Shown here: positions 1 through 11,297 of the stretch, one piece after another
Position numbering within the stretch: position 1 is the stretch's first letter
Layout of the letters: the number at the start of each line of letters is the position of its first letter
Source of the DNA: Homarus americanus
Taxonomy: Eukaryota > Arthropoda > Malacostraca > Decapoda > Nephropidae
Direction: 5' to 3'
Assembly: GCF_018991925.1 (NCBI RefSeq)
Contig: NW_024735554.1
Location: 3,965,839-4,029,838 of the forward strand
Length of the DNA: 64,000 nt
Program-made: the position numbers and the translations under genes
The notes under the pieces: generated by a model
What the model saw: only the letters and a program-made list of their open reading frames with translations
Database searches by the model: none
What the model was told of the DNA's origin: nothing

Positions 1-15
1 ATAATCTACCTGTAG

Positions 16-162
16 GATGAGCTTCGTTTACGACACGTCCATCCTGTGGCAGCAAGGCATCGGCGCCCCTGTGACCAGTGACCTGCAGGGCACCTTGTAC
101 CCCACCTCCATGAAGGTCCGGCGTGATGGTCGCCTGCTGGTCACCTTCCGTACCCAGGCCAG
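16..162 (+). CDS. FRAS1/FREM2-like gene, exon a
   Basis: The exon follows acceptor CTGTAG and ends at donor AG|GTAGGT. It encodes a 48-residue segment containing [12 protein letters not shown] and [10 protein letters not shown]. One base at the left belongs to a codon begun upstream. It ends two bases into an Arg codon completed by the next exon. Confidence 0.85.
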
Positions 163-3100
163 GTAGGTCATAGGTTAGGTCGGGCTAAACAAAGGTGATA
201 TAACAAAGGTACTCAAACTATCCAACCAGGAGCGAACTCGTAACAATGGTTTTAAATTAGACAAATTTAGATTTAGGAACGAGATAGGTAAACATTGGTT
301 TGGAAATAGAGTAGTGGATGAGTGGAACAAGTTACCAAACATCATCATTAACTCGAATACGCTGGATAGCTTCAAACATAGGTTGGATGGATATACGAGG
401 GATAGGGGTTGGGTGTAAACGGGACTGCCCAGTATGGTACAATAGGCCCGCTGCAGTTTCCTCCATTCTTATGTTATCTTTCACCATTAGCACCATTATC
501 TTTCACCACTATAGATTCCATGGCACCTTCGTTGAACACCACCGCGCCTCAGACTCCCATAGCCAAGTGACCTCAGCTGACCATCCTAACCTGACCTTCA
601 CCCTTGACCTCATCCGCTCACAGCCAACCTACACCCAGCCTGAACAACACTGGCAGGTCATCTCAGACTATGCAGTGAGTCTTATGCTCTGAGTCTTGTC
701 TTGTGAGTTTTATGATGCTGTGAGTCTTGTGCTGTGAGTCGTATGACGCTGTGAGTCTTGTGTTGCTGTGAATCTGAGGCTGTGTCTGATGCGGTGAGTC
801 TTATTTTGTGAGTCTTATGATGCTGTGAGTCATATGATGTGAGTCTTATGATGCTGTGAGTCATATGATGTGAGTCTTATGCTGTGAGTCATGATGCAGT
901 GACTCAGAATCAACCACGTACAATATTTCGTGTCCCTCTCCAGGTTCGTGACTACAGTGGGACGTACGTAGTTCACCTACTGACGTGTACAGCAACCACG
1001 GACCTGTTGTACACCTTACCTCTCGTCTGTGACCCCAGAGATCTCCTGACCTTTGACCTCCAGGTAAGAGAGTTCATGGTAGGTCACAGTACTCATTTCA
1101 ATTGTAGTTCCTTTATATAATTGGTATTTATAAAGAATCTACGTTCGTTTATAATTATCCATAATATATAACAATTATTCCTATATAATTATCGGTTTAA
1201 AATAATAATTGTGAATATGTTTTAGGTTCGTTTCCAGCAGGTGTCCGATCCAGTTTCTGAGGAGTTTACACTGAACACAAGGTTCCAGATGATGAGACAA
1301 CGCTCCCTCTGGCTCTCTCACTCTACCACAGACATACACACACACGCTGACGTCTCCTTCTACCCAGGTCACTAAACCAAACCTAACCTAACCTTTTGTT
1401 TAGTCAAGAGAAATTAGTACTTTAATTATTTGGTATATAAAATGCGGGTTTTTTATTATTATTATTATTATTATTGTAAAGATGGGTGTAACTATATGAT
1501 TAAAAGACAGTATATCGTCCTGTCTGTCTGTCTGTCTAGCTAATTTTATCTCTCTTTCTTGACGTGGGACAGGTGACAGAATCTATGGACGGGTGATGGT
1601 GGACCCGGTACAGACGCTGGGAGACGGGTTCCATCTTACCCTGGACCAATGCTTCGTGTGTACGGGAGTGGACGGCTACATCCCTAAGTACACCCCTCAC
1701 ACGGACGAGTACGGCTGTGTGGCAGAGTCCTCCAGCCTCCTCTATAACTTCAAGATTATTGTTAGTATGACAGAACCTTAACTACCATTCAAGATTATTG
1801 TTAGTATGACAGAACCTTAACTACCATTCAAGATTATTGTTAGTATGACAGAACTTTAACTACCATTCAAGATTATTGTTAGTATGACAGAACCTTAACT
1901 ACCATTCAAGATTATTGTTAGTATGACAGAACCTTAACTACCATTCAAGATTATTGTTAGTATGACAGAACTTTAACTACCATTCAAGATTATTGTTAGT
2001 ATGACAGAACCTTAACTACCATGATTATTGTTAGTATAATTACATAGAGGAGACATTAACTGTTGGCATGATACACCTCTCTATAACTATCCATTTATAA
2101 CATAACACTTCTATAACTTTAACATTAACAGTAATGAACTTTTAAACTATTGAAATTTTGTGTTAAATTATACTTTTGTCAGTTAAATTATTAGTGTTTG
2201 GTTGAGTATAGTTGTTAATGGTAGTTCTGGTGACGTCATCATTGTACAATACGTCTAGTAAGCATTAAACACTTTCTCTGGTGACGTCATCATTGTACAA
2301 TACGTCTAGTAAGCATTAAACACTTTCTCTGGTGACGTCATCATTGTACAATACGTCGAGTAAGCATTAAACACACTTTCTCTGGTGACGTCATCATTGT
2401 ACAATACGTCTAGTAAACATTAAACACACTTTCTCTGGTGACGTCATCATTGTACAATACGTCTAGTAAGCATTAAACACACTTTCTCTGGTGACGTCAT
2501 CATTGTACAATACGTCTAGTAAGCATTAAACACACTTTCTCTGGTGACGTCATCATTGTACAATACGTCTAGTAAACATTAAACACACTTTCTCTGGTGC
2601 CTGATAGGACCGTGGATCGCCAGAGTCAGTTCGCCTGGCGTACGGGGACGTGGGATTCGAGGCTCACCTGGCAGAAGAGGATCCAGAGCCTGACGTAACG
2701 GCCCTCCTGAAGCAGCCAGGTGTTGATGGCTTCTACCTGGACTCATCACCTCTCTTCCTGGTGTGTGGGGCGGGAGGGGTATGGGGTGTGTGGGGGGGTG
2801 GGTGTGTGTGTGTGACGGGGTGTGTGGTGTGTGTGTGCGTGTGTGGTGTGTGTGTGTGTGGTGTGTGGGGTGTGGTGTGTGTGTGTGTGAGGGTGTGTAT
2901 GTGTGTGTGTGGGGGTGTGTGTGTGTGTGTGCGTGGGGGTGTGGTGTGTGTGTGCGTGGGGGGTGTGGTGTGTGTGTGTGTGTATGTGTGTGTGGTGGGG
3001 GTGGGTGTGGTGTGTGTGTGTGTGTGTGTGTGGGTGTGGGTGTGTGTGGGGGTGTGTGCGTGTGTGTGGGGGTGGGTGTGTGTGTATGTGTATGTGTGTT

Positions 3101-3676
3101 GTAGCCTACCCTACTATAGTGAGTATAAAAACACGTGGTCTATTATTAACATTACTCTGGCAGGTGTCACACGGGCGGCAGTGGTTCGTTCACTGCATCT
3201 ACACCGTGCGCCCTGAGGAGAACGCCGCGCGGGGCCTTGGCAAGAGGGACGTGTCTGGGCTGTCGTCGACCACCACCCACCACCACGTCCTCAGCACCAC
3301 ACCTCACGTTAATACAGGACAGGAACCTCTCTCATCAACTACAGACTACCAGACGCTGTTAAAACCTCATCACAACCACGGATCACATGCTCATAATGCC
3401 TCCGGAGCATTTGATGAGCGTAGATCACCACACGCCCCTAGAGGACCTAGAGCCATCAAGTCCCCATCAGGAAGAGACAGGCGGGTGAAGCGGTCGAGGG
3501 AGGACACAGCCGCCCTGGGTGACGAAGGAAGGGGTACCAACATGTACCGCCTCTCACTGCAGCTGGTATACAGAGACAACCAGGACCCCAGCCTCACAGA
3601 CCAGGTTGGCTGCCCTTCCTTTTAATTAATTACCTTATATGTTTTAGAGGAATCATACCCGTGGGATCAAAGTCGC

Positions 3677-3741
<65 letters not shown>

Positions 3742-4315
3742 AGTTAATGGTTTACTGGGGTGTATTATGGAGCCCCTTAGAGTAGGAAGATAGATGGAAT
3801 GATAGATAAACACATAGATAGAATTCAATAATATCGTCATACACGTTCATATTGATTCAGCATATATATATATACATAGATAGTGCAGGTATACAATATA
3901 CATACACAGTACAGGTATACAAACAATATACATAGACATTACAGGTATACAAACAATGATAAACAATAAAGCATCACTACTAAAAGATAATTTAACCATT
4001 GCACTATAACCTTTGACCTCGTAGGATATTTTAACCATGATTTTCACCCCCTGGCAGGACTCTGAGGCGACTTTCCTGACGCTGGTGGTGACTGCTACCT
4101 GTGTATTGGTCATGGTAACCTCGGTGGCTGCGGCAGTGTTCGTCAGGAGTCGTCGTCGTCTTCGTCAGGATAGTGGTGGTGGGGGAAAGATGATGGGCGC
4201 TCCGGGGTACATGGTCGTCTCAGGTGATTGCAATACCAAGGACGGGGTTATTGGCGGTCATGTGATTGAGACTCGTTATTATCACACGTATGAGGAGGAA
4301 AGTACGGAAGTGTGA
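16..4315 (+). CDS. FRAS1/FREM2-family extracellular matrix protein, C-terminal part (8 exons, 5' end outside window)
   Basis: Eight exons (16-162, 515-674, 944-1063, 1226-1367, 1573-1760, 2608-2760, 3164-3604, 4058-4315) join with matching intron phases into about 535 residues ending at a TGA. The sequence follows the conserved region after the Calx-beta repeats of FRAS1/FREM proteins: the blocks [37 protein letters not shown] and [15 protein letters not shown] are all visible. A transmembrane helix follows in the last exon (about residues 455-479), then a basic stop-transfer stretch (RSRRRLR) and a tail ending STEV. The membrane anchor points to FRAS1 or FREM2 rather than soluble FREM1/3. 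The diagnostic N-terminal domains are outside the window, so the exact paralogue is open. In vertebrates these proteins form the Fraser complex, which attaches epithelium to mesenchyme below basement membranes. No frameshift or internal stop is seen. Confidence 0.92.
177..477 (+). mobile_element. CR1-like LINE 3' fragment (family A) in FRAS1/FREM2-like intron
   Basis: The + strand encodes the C-terminal tail of a LINE reverse transcriptase protein: [30 protein letters not shown] and VDEWNKLPN, ending DRGWV and a stop near 417. The same family lies at 23360-24530 (- strand), and a more diverged relative at 52340-52738. It is sense-oriented within the host gene. Confidence 0.8.
515..674 (+). 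CDS. FRAS1/FREM2-like gene, exon b
   Basis: Acceptor CTATAG and donor GCA|GTGAGT bound the exon. The split Arg codon AG|A restores [26 protein letters not shown] matches the conserved family segment. It ends in phase 0. Confidence 0.88.
944..1063 (+). CDS. FRAS1/FREM2-like gene, exon c
   Basis: A phase 0 exon between CCAG|GTTCGT and CAG|GTAAGA. It encodes [13 protein letters not shown] and [15 protein letters not shown], both close to the family consensus. The intron before it (675-943) is built of degenerate GTGAGTCTTATGATGCT-type short repeats, so donor-like GTGAGT words recur many times. Confidence 0.88.
1226..1367 (+). CDS. FRAS1/FREM2-like gene, exon d
   Basis: Acceptor TTTTAG. It encodes [20 protein letters not shown] and continues to SFYPG. 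The donor CCAG|GTCACT is weak but keeps frame (phase 1) with the next exon. Confidence 0.85.
1573..1760 (+). CDS. FRAS1/FREM2-like gene, exon e
   Basis: It starts GT GAC AGA after GGACAG and encodes [19 protein letters not shown], then [17 protein letters not shown] with conserved cysteines. The donor ATT|GTTAGT lies inside the first copy of a 39-bp tandem repeat that runs into the intron. Confidence 0.88.
1749..2035 (+). repeat. 39-bp minisatellite carrying exon e splice donor
   Basis: Seven near-perfect copies spaced exactly 39 bp (CAAGATTATT at 1751, 1790, 1829, 1868, 1907, 1946 and 1985), plus a truncated eighth. The first copy is the real end of exon e, so each later copy repeats CAAGATTATT|GTTAGT. 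Confidence 0.93.
2228..2599 (+). repeat. 51-53 bp minisatellite with a TGACGTCA palindrome in every unit
   Basis: Seven units, with TGACGTCA at 2231, 2282, 2333, 2386, 2439, 2492 and 2545. Each continues TCATTGTACAATACGTC. The palindrome is the consensus cAMP response element. The array lies in the intron directly before exon f. Confidence 0.93.
2608..2760 (+). CDS. FRAS1/FREM2-like gene, exon f
   Basis: A phase 0 exon after CTGATAG, encoding [20 protein letters not shown] and [16 protein letters not shown]. Its donor GTGTGTGGGG is the first unit of a GT-rich tract, so the 5' splice site is part of a simple repeat. Confidence 0.87.
2761..3103 (+). repeat. GT/GGGTGT-rich simple repeat
   Basis: About 340 bp of GTGTGT and GGGGTGTG motifs fill the start of the intron after exon f, beginning at the splice donor. 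Open frames here read Val/Cys/Gly only and are not genes. Confidence 0.95.
3164..3604 (+). CDS. FRAS1/FREM2-like gene, exon g (juxtamembrane region)
   Basis: It encodes [16 protein letters not shown], then about 100 low-complexity residues rich in His, Ser, Thr, Pro and Arg, then [16 protein letters not shown] just outside the membrane. One N-glycosylation sequon (NAS) is present. RRVKR at 3479-3493, followed by Ser, fits the furin consensus R-X-K/R-R. The donor CAG|GTTGGC is weak but in phase. Confidence 0.86.
3677..3738 (+). repeat. (GT)n microsatellite
   Basis: A near-perfect dinucleotide run of about 60 bp in the last intron of the FRAS1/FREM2-like gene. The rest of that intron (3739-4057) holds only short TATACAATATACA repeats. 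Confidence 0.95.
4058..4315 (+). CDS. FRAS1/FREM2-like gene, last exon (transmembrane helix, tail, PDZ ligand)
   Basis: Acceptor CTGGCAG. A hydrophobic span starting [16 protein letters not shown] is followed by RSRRRLR. The short cytoplasmic tail has [12 protein letters not shown] just before the TGA at 4313-4315. The final TEV is a class I PDZ ligand, as used by vertebrate FRAS1/FREM2 to bind GRIP1. Confidence 0.9.
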   Translation, partial: DSEATFLTLVVTATCVLVMVTSVAAAVFVRSRRRLRQDSGGGGKMMGAPGYMVVSGDCNTKDGVIGGHVIETRYYHTYEEESTEV

Positions 4316-4710
4316 CGAAAGTACTGGAGTTTGAGGAAAGTACTGGAGTTTGAAGAAAGTTGTGGAAGTGTGAGGGAAGTAGTTCAGGATGAGGGATACA
4401 GTCGCAGTATACATAACAGTGGTGGCAGTATACATAACTGATGGCACAGTATACATAAGTGATGGCACAGTATACATAACAGTGATGGCACAGTATACAT
4501 AACAGTGATGGCACAGTATACATAACAGTGATGGCACAGTATACATAACAGTGATGGCACAGTATACCCTCACCCTGCAGTAAAATGTATGCTCTGTATA
4601 AATTATAATGTATATGTGTAATAATGTTCAGTTGTTTTTCTGTATTGACATAATGTTTTTTTTTCTTAATTGTAGTTAATACTGAAAATAAATAAGGCAA
4701 TAAATTTTCT
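4316..4710 (+). promoter_or_regulatory. 3' UTR with poly(A) signals, FRAS1/FREM2-like gene
   Basis: Downstream of the stop there are short direct repeats (AGTACTGGAGTTTGAGGAA-type) and a 23-bp minisatellite. Overlapping AATAAA hexamers follow at 4687-4692 and 4699-4704. These are the first canonical signals after the stop and probably mark the transcript end. Confidence 0.6.
4404..4567 (+). repeat. 23-bp minisatellite in 3' UTR
   Basis: Around seven copies of a unit close to GATGGCACAGTATACATAAC plus AGT, with small length variants, between the stop codon and the poly(A) signals. Confidence 0.9.
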
Positions 4711-4732
4711 CATTATATTGATGATATGGTTC

Positions 4733-4800
4733 GGTGCGGTGGCTGAGTGGAGACAACAAACGCATCTCCTGTTCTAAGAGTCCCTGGTTCGTTTCCTTGC
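4733..4800 (+). repeat. tRNA-like SINE head or tRNA pseudogene
   Basis: TGGCTGAGTGG (4740-4750) fits an internal pol III A box and GGTTCGTTTCC (4786-4796) fits a B box with one mismatch. The spacing suits a tRNA. The flanks do not form a convincing acceptor stem, and a C-rich tract follows, so a SINE or pseudogene is likelier than a working tRNA. Confidence 0.5.
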
Positions 4801-4860
4801 CCCCCCCCCACCGCCCCCGCCCCCCCCACACCGCCCCCGCCCCCACACCATCCCTCGGTC

Positions 4861-5195
4861 TACTCAACTGTAAATGGTTACCTAACTAGCCTAAAGTTAA
4901 CCTAACTTAAACTAACCTAACCTTAAACTAACTTAAAATTAACCTAACCAAAACCAAATTTAAACCTAACCTATCCTAGTCTAGTCTACTGTAAACCTCA
5001 CTTAACCTAATCAAACACCTGCACCTAACTTAACCTAACCTACACCTTCACCTAAATAAACCTACTCCTAACTTAAACTCGATTTAACCTACCTAAAACC
5101 TAACTTAACGTAAACCGAACATAACAAGTCTAAACCAACCTAAATCCAACCTTATCTAACTTTACCTAAACTTAACCTAAACTAAACCTACTAAT
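4861..5195 (+). repeat. Degenerate CCTAA (telomere-like) tract
   Basis: Many diverged CCTAA/ACTTAACCTAA units on the + strand. The complement, TTAGG, is the usual arthropod telomere repeat. The units are too irregular to be an active telomere. Confidence 0.7.
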
Positions 5196-5199
5196 CATA

Positions 5200-7455
5200 G
5201 GAAATATTTATGCCCGCCATCCTGTTCTTGGTACTTTGGTATATATCGTCCACCTAACCTGATAGGCTATCCTGTGTGCCCTTCCTCTGTGAAATAGTTC
5301 ATAAATACTGTACAGGGTTTCCAAAGTTTACAGATATTTCAAACAGATCACAGTCATTATGGGTGTTTCATTTGGTATAGGGATGCTTATCATTCGGGTA
5401 CATTAGGGTAGACAAAAAAAAACTCAAACTAAGCACAGAAACATAAATGATGTGTTAATAGTGCTAGTGTCAACCCTGTACTGTATAAAATTATTAATTA
5501 TCTCGGGGAAAGGTGTATTGCATTCAAATATACAAATGATGGATTAAACAGCTACAAAAATTATAAATGAACAACTGATGTGCATAAGTGTTAAATAAAA
5601 GATGGATTATTTGGTTTGTAATATAAATATTTTGTTCCTTAAAATATTATAACGTTGACATCTAACTTTTGTAAAAAAATTTCGTAAAACAATGACTGAG
5701 ATTTTCTGTTGTTTTTCCTTTACCTCTATACACCTAGTTTATAAAAATGGGTAAAGGTGATTAATTATTCCCTAGTTAAATCAACATTAAACAAAAATAA
5801 AGATAGGAAATATAAGAAACTTCGCTTTTAATGATGCCAGAACTCATTTGTGGTGGTAGGTATTTCTTCTACTTTCAAGCTTTCTTTATTCAACGGACTG
5901 TTTTATCTGCTTTTCTTCACTCTTATCTACTTTATCTATCCCCGGTTTTAATGGGTTATAACCTAACGTACTGTACTTCCGTATTATTAGGATTGGGGCC
6001 CATTCCTAACAGGCCTCAGTCATCACGGGCCCTAATCCTAGACTGAGGCTCATTAAGAATAGGGCCAAGGGAGTACAATGCTCGAGGCTCCTATACTGCC
6101 CTAAATGGACCACCAAGCATAAGAAGCCTACTTTCTCGTTATTAAACCGAGTGGGAGGGAGGGGAGAGATATATAACATATTATCACAGACTAAAATATA
6201 CAAGACTAACTATAAACCATCTGAAAAATAAGAAGAGTTAGTGATAAATGGAGGATTGGTAAAAACAGCCAATCCTCAGATAAGATGGCACTGATTAGTG
6301 CCATCTGAGTAGCTCTGTGTATTAAAATTAATTCTCTAGTTATAACAAATATACAAAGGAATAAACATAGAACGTAGTAATAGCGACAAGAATTTATATT
6401 AGAGGTCATATAAAGAACATTGATCGTCTATTGGTTAAGAGACAAATGATTCCAGTGTTTAAAATAATCACCTCTTGAAGACATAAATTCCCAATTATAA
6501 CAAATATACCCGGTAATAACAGATGTAGGGTGTATTAAGAGTGAGGAAAATAGTACTAAAAGTCTATACAGTTTATAAGTACTACATTAATCCTCCATTA
6601 GTTGTCAGTCATGCATTAGTTTAAAATGAATAGAGCATTTATAAAGAAAAATCACCTCTTAAGAACACAATACTCTAGGCATAACAAATACACCTGGTTA
6701 ATAACAAATATAAAGTATAGAATAAGTAAGAAAAAAACAGTATTTGAGGCTATATAATGAACATTGATCGTGGTATAGTGTGGAGGTGAGCCACTGGAGG
6801 AGCTCTTGTCTCTGTTGTCAGTGTACCGCCACCAGCTGAGAGGGTAACTACCATCACTTACTTATACTTCATTAACTCTTACTATTACTTATCCTGCTAG
6901 GTGTTAACTGTCTCTTAGGGTTGTAAATGAGGGTGTGTCCTTGTGCTGTTGAGGTGTACATGTGGTAGTAAATTGTAGATATTTGTTTTCCTGGTTTGTT
7001 ATAATGGTGGACGGCTTTGACTGGATGAACACCTAAATTGTTGCATCATGAAGGCTCTCGACCACACACACACCCCCCTCCCCCCCTGGACCTTACTGCT
7101 ATACTTAACACTATTAAAAACTGATGTGTTCATGTGTCACTCCTCACATTGAAAGGAAGGAACACGAGAATGTAATCCCATGTATTAGGTTGATACTTGT
7201 AATTGTCATTTGCTGTGAGGATATTGTTGATAAAAGATGGATTTCAGTATTTTTATCTCGTATTGTTATATATGTAACCCAATACTACACATGACATATA
7301 ACCAATTTGACATTATCATAGGATACATAATATTAATGTTGTGAGAGCAGGGTAACTGGCTATGCAAACTTTTCTTGTTAAGTAACTTAGGTTTTACTCT
7401 CTAATGAATCCAACTCATCCCTATAATAGAAAATATAAGCATATAACATTACAGT
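5200..7455. other. Intergenic, no gene seen
   Basis: AT-rich with short broken frames only. At 5985-6070 there is a short imperfect palindromic stretch around GGCCTCAGTC and GACTGAGGCT, similar in kind to 28590-28665. The stretch near 6776-6848, ending AGAGG|GTAACT, could be a 5' UTR exon of the downstream Mff gene, but nothing confirms it. Confidence 0.5.
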
Positions 7456-7605
7456 GATAATGTGCGGATCTCTCGCCAGTATGTCAAGGGTTCGAGGCTC
7501 AGCCCGGACACACTTGAGAATGGTGTTATCCAGTGTGACCCTCACTACCAAACACCACAGGTTTACTGGTCCTTGGTCTTCTCCTGTACTAATACTGGTT
7601 AATCC
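7455..7605 (+). repeat. SINE-like repeat (copy 1)
   Basis: GGGTTCGAGGCTCAGCCCGG resembles a tRNA T-arm/B box. The sequence that follows (AGTGTGACCCTCACTA ... TGGTCTTCTCCTGTACTAA) recurs in reverse orientation at 50929-51065, which shows it is a dispersed family. Confidence 0.7.
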
Positions 7606-9300
7606 AAGTGACTAATAAGCTGATAAGTGGCGAAAATGATAAAAAATGCAACTACAGACAATCCTCAGTTCATGAGGATTGTATACAGTATATGGAAAAC
7701 AAAATTGTTCCGTGCTTTGACTTACAAACAAAAAAAACCCTGAATATACAAAAAAAACATATCATTAGCAACAATAAAATATGCTCAAATAATATTTTTT
7801 TTACTAACAATAGTCTTGTTTATTTTACCAACTTATTTCATTATTCTCTAATGCTCACAATGCTATTAAGTTTACAAATAAGCATTCAGTGTGTCATTAT
7901 TTTCCTTCAACCACCATAGACTTACTCCTCACTCACATGAAGACAGTAGACTAGTCACACACACAGTCACTGAGCTACCTTACCGTAGTTGTTTGATCGT
8001 CCAATTTCTTTTCATTTACTCTCATATACTGTAACATGAAAAATTAAATAAAAGAAAATTATTCTCTACATGTACAGTATTCGTAAATTTCACATGCTAA
8101 TTCTGTACAATAAAGCTGTATAGTGTTAAGAAAAAATGTGGAACTTGGAAGTGAAGAATTGTTTAGAGGTGCGGTGAATGTCTAACACACAAGGGGGAGC
8201 GACTTGAGCTGATTCTCTGGCTGGTGACTTTTACCTATTAATTCTCCTTCATAACCAGCCACAACTGCCTCCCATCCAGTCATGACCATACATTATCACT
8301 CATACAGTACTGTATACTCAAATCAACATAAACTTTCTACTTCCATTTTAAGTCTCCTGCCCCACCACTACACACCCTGACCTAGATGTTCTGTGATTCA
8401 GGGTAATACTTGAGGAAGGAAGTGATAATTCAGTCTGAAATTATATTGATAAGTAGGTCGTGCACCTTGGATATTTCTACTTGTTACTCATGCCACTTTC
8501 TGTTGTTGTCTACACTTGTCTTAAACTTCTTTCACTTTTGTTGTTCTTCCCAACACATGGTGGGAGAGGAGTAAAGAAAGTAAATAGCGTTGAAGAAGGC
8601 ATTTAAGAAATAAAAAAAATTGCTGAAACACATGAATGTGTAGAAGAGGTGTGAGACATTCTCTGAGCGACAGCAGGATGTGATAAGGCTGAGATAAGCA
8701 CAGCTAGACTACATCTTCTTATTAGCTATCCTAGGACCAGAAGGTAGCATATTTGTGCTCATGTTGAAGGTGTACTCTATATCATTAATGAGGCTTTCTG
8801 TGTATTGTGGTTGTTTGTATATGCAAGTGAGGATTTTTATTTTGTTCAGGAAGCTCTAGGTTCTGATGGACAATATGTACAGTATTAGATATGTTTTTTA
8901 ATTGTGTACAAGTATTAGGTTGGTGTACAACCATCTGCCAGAAGTGGGTTGGATTATTTCTACAGCTCTTATTACTCTAAGAATTTCTATGAATTTATCA
9001 ATTTACCTACATCTAAACTTTAGTTAAAGTAGATGTACAGTACACTAATGTAAAGGAGAGAGTACATAGTTAAACATTACAGGACTGGTACATGAACTGA
9101 ATTACACTAGTTATAAGTCTTAATGAAATGCAGATTATTTTCTCACTAAATCAGTAATTACAGATATAAAAAAACAAGTTTAATTTTATTTTTTTTACCA
9201 TTAGAGTTAGTTTTAAGATTGTTATGACGGTTACCTTGTAAGTCAGCCTAAATATGACATTGTAAGAATATTAATAACCAATAACATTACCTTGTGTCCA
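7606..9300. other. Intergenic, no gene seen
   Basis: AT-rich sequence with no recognisable coding, RNA or mobile feature. A 103-residue open frame at 7608-7919 is Asn/Ile/Lys-rich low-complexity translation and is not supported as a gene. Confidence 0.5.
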
Positions 9301-9313
9301 GAAAACAGAGGTA

Positions 9314-9612
9314 CAGTACAAAGTTCAAAAGACATATTCGACTTACGACATCCCGGACGTACGACCGCCTTTGTCGTATAAAATATTATTCACATTACGT
9401 ATTTTCGAGTCCAGACGTTAGTGATTGTGCTGTGTACTGACAAAATTTTCTTTTGTAATTCCCTTTAAAATGGCTGGCAAGCGTAGAAGTGAGAGTTCTC
9501 GTGGTGCTGAGAAGAAAAAGAGACACCCATTTTAGAATTTCTATTTATTATTTTCGCCTTTTCGACTTACGACCAATTGGACAGAACCCCGTTGTAAGTC
9601 GAGGAGAGACTG
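9314..9612 (+). mobile_element. Tigger/pogo-like short element
   Basis: The ends resemble Tigger inverted repeats. The right end reads GTAAGTCGAGGAGAGACTG, followed by TA, and the left has TA|CAGTAC with TCGACTTACGAC further in. The interior starts a Tigger-type protein, [18 protein letters not shown], which stops after 21 residues at 9534. It is a non-autonomous remnant of about 300 bp next to a (TA)n run. Confidence 0.65.
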
Positions 9613-11179
<1,567 letters not shown>

Positions 11180-11297
11180 ATGTCAAATATTACAAGCCCT
11201 CAGCGATTCTCAGGGACGTTTGACCACTTCTACGGTGGCCACTATGAGCCAGACATTAGTACCCAGATGAAGGTGCCCAAAAGAATACGAGTCACAG
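11180..11297 (+). CDS. Mff: Mff exon a (start codon, first Drp1-binding motif)
   Basis: It begins at ATG immediately after an AG acceptor and ends ACAG|GTGAGA, phase 1. It encodes 39 residues; DISTQMKVPKRIRVTG is the conserved N-terminal motif. Confidence 0.9.

Noticed and set aside
1749..2599. CRISPR array in the regularly spaced repeats
   Set aside because: The units are contiguous minisatellite copies without unique spacers, in an animal intron with no cas genes.
2650..3625. A continuous frame joining two FRAS1/FREM2-like exons through a Val/Cys/Gly stretch
   Set aside because: The middle is a GT-rich intron that happens to stay open; family alignment and splice sites at 2760 and 3164 exclude it.
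4733..4800. A functional tRNA gene
   Set aside because: A and B boxes are present, but the arms do not pair well and the B box has a mismatch; SINE or pseudogene is likelier.
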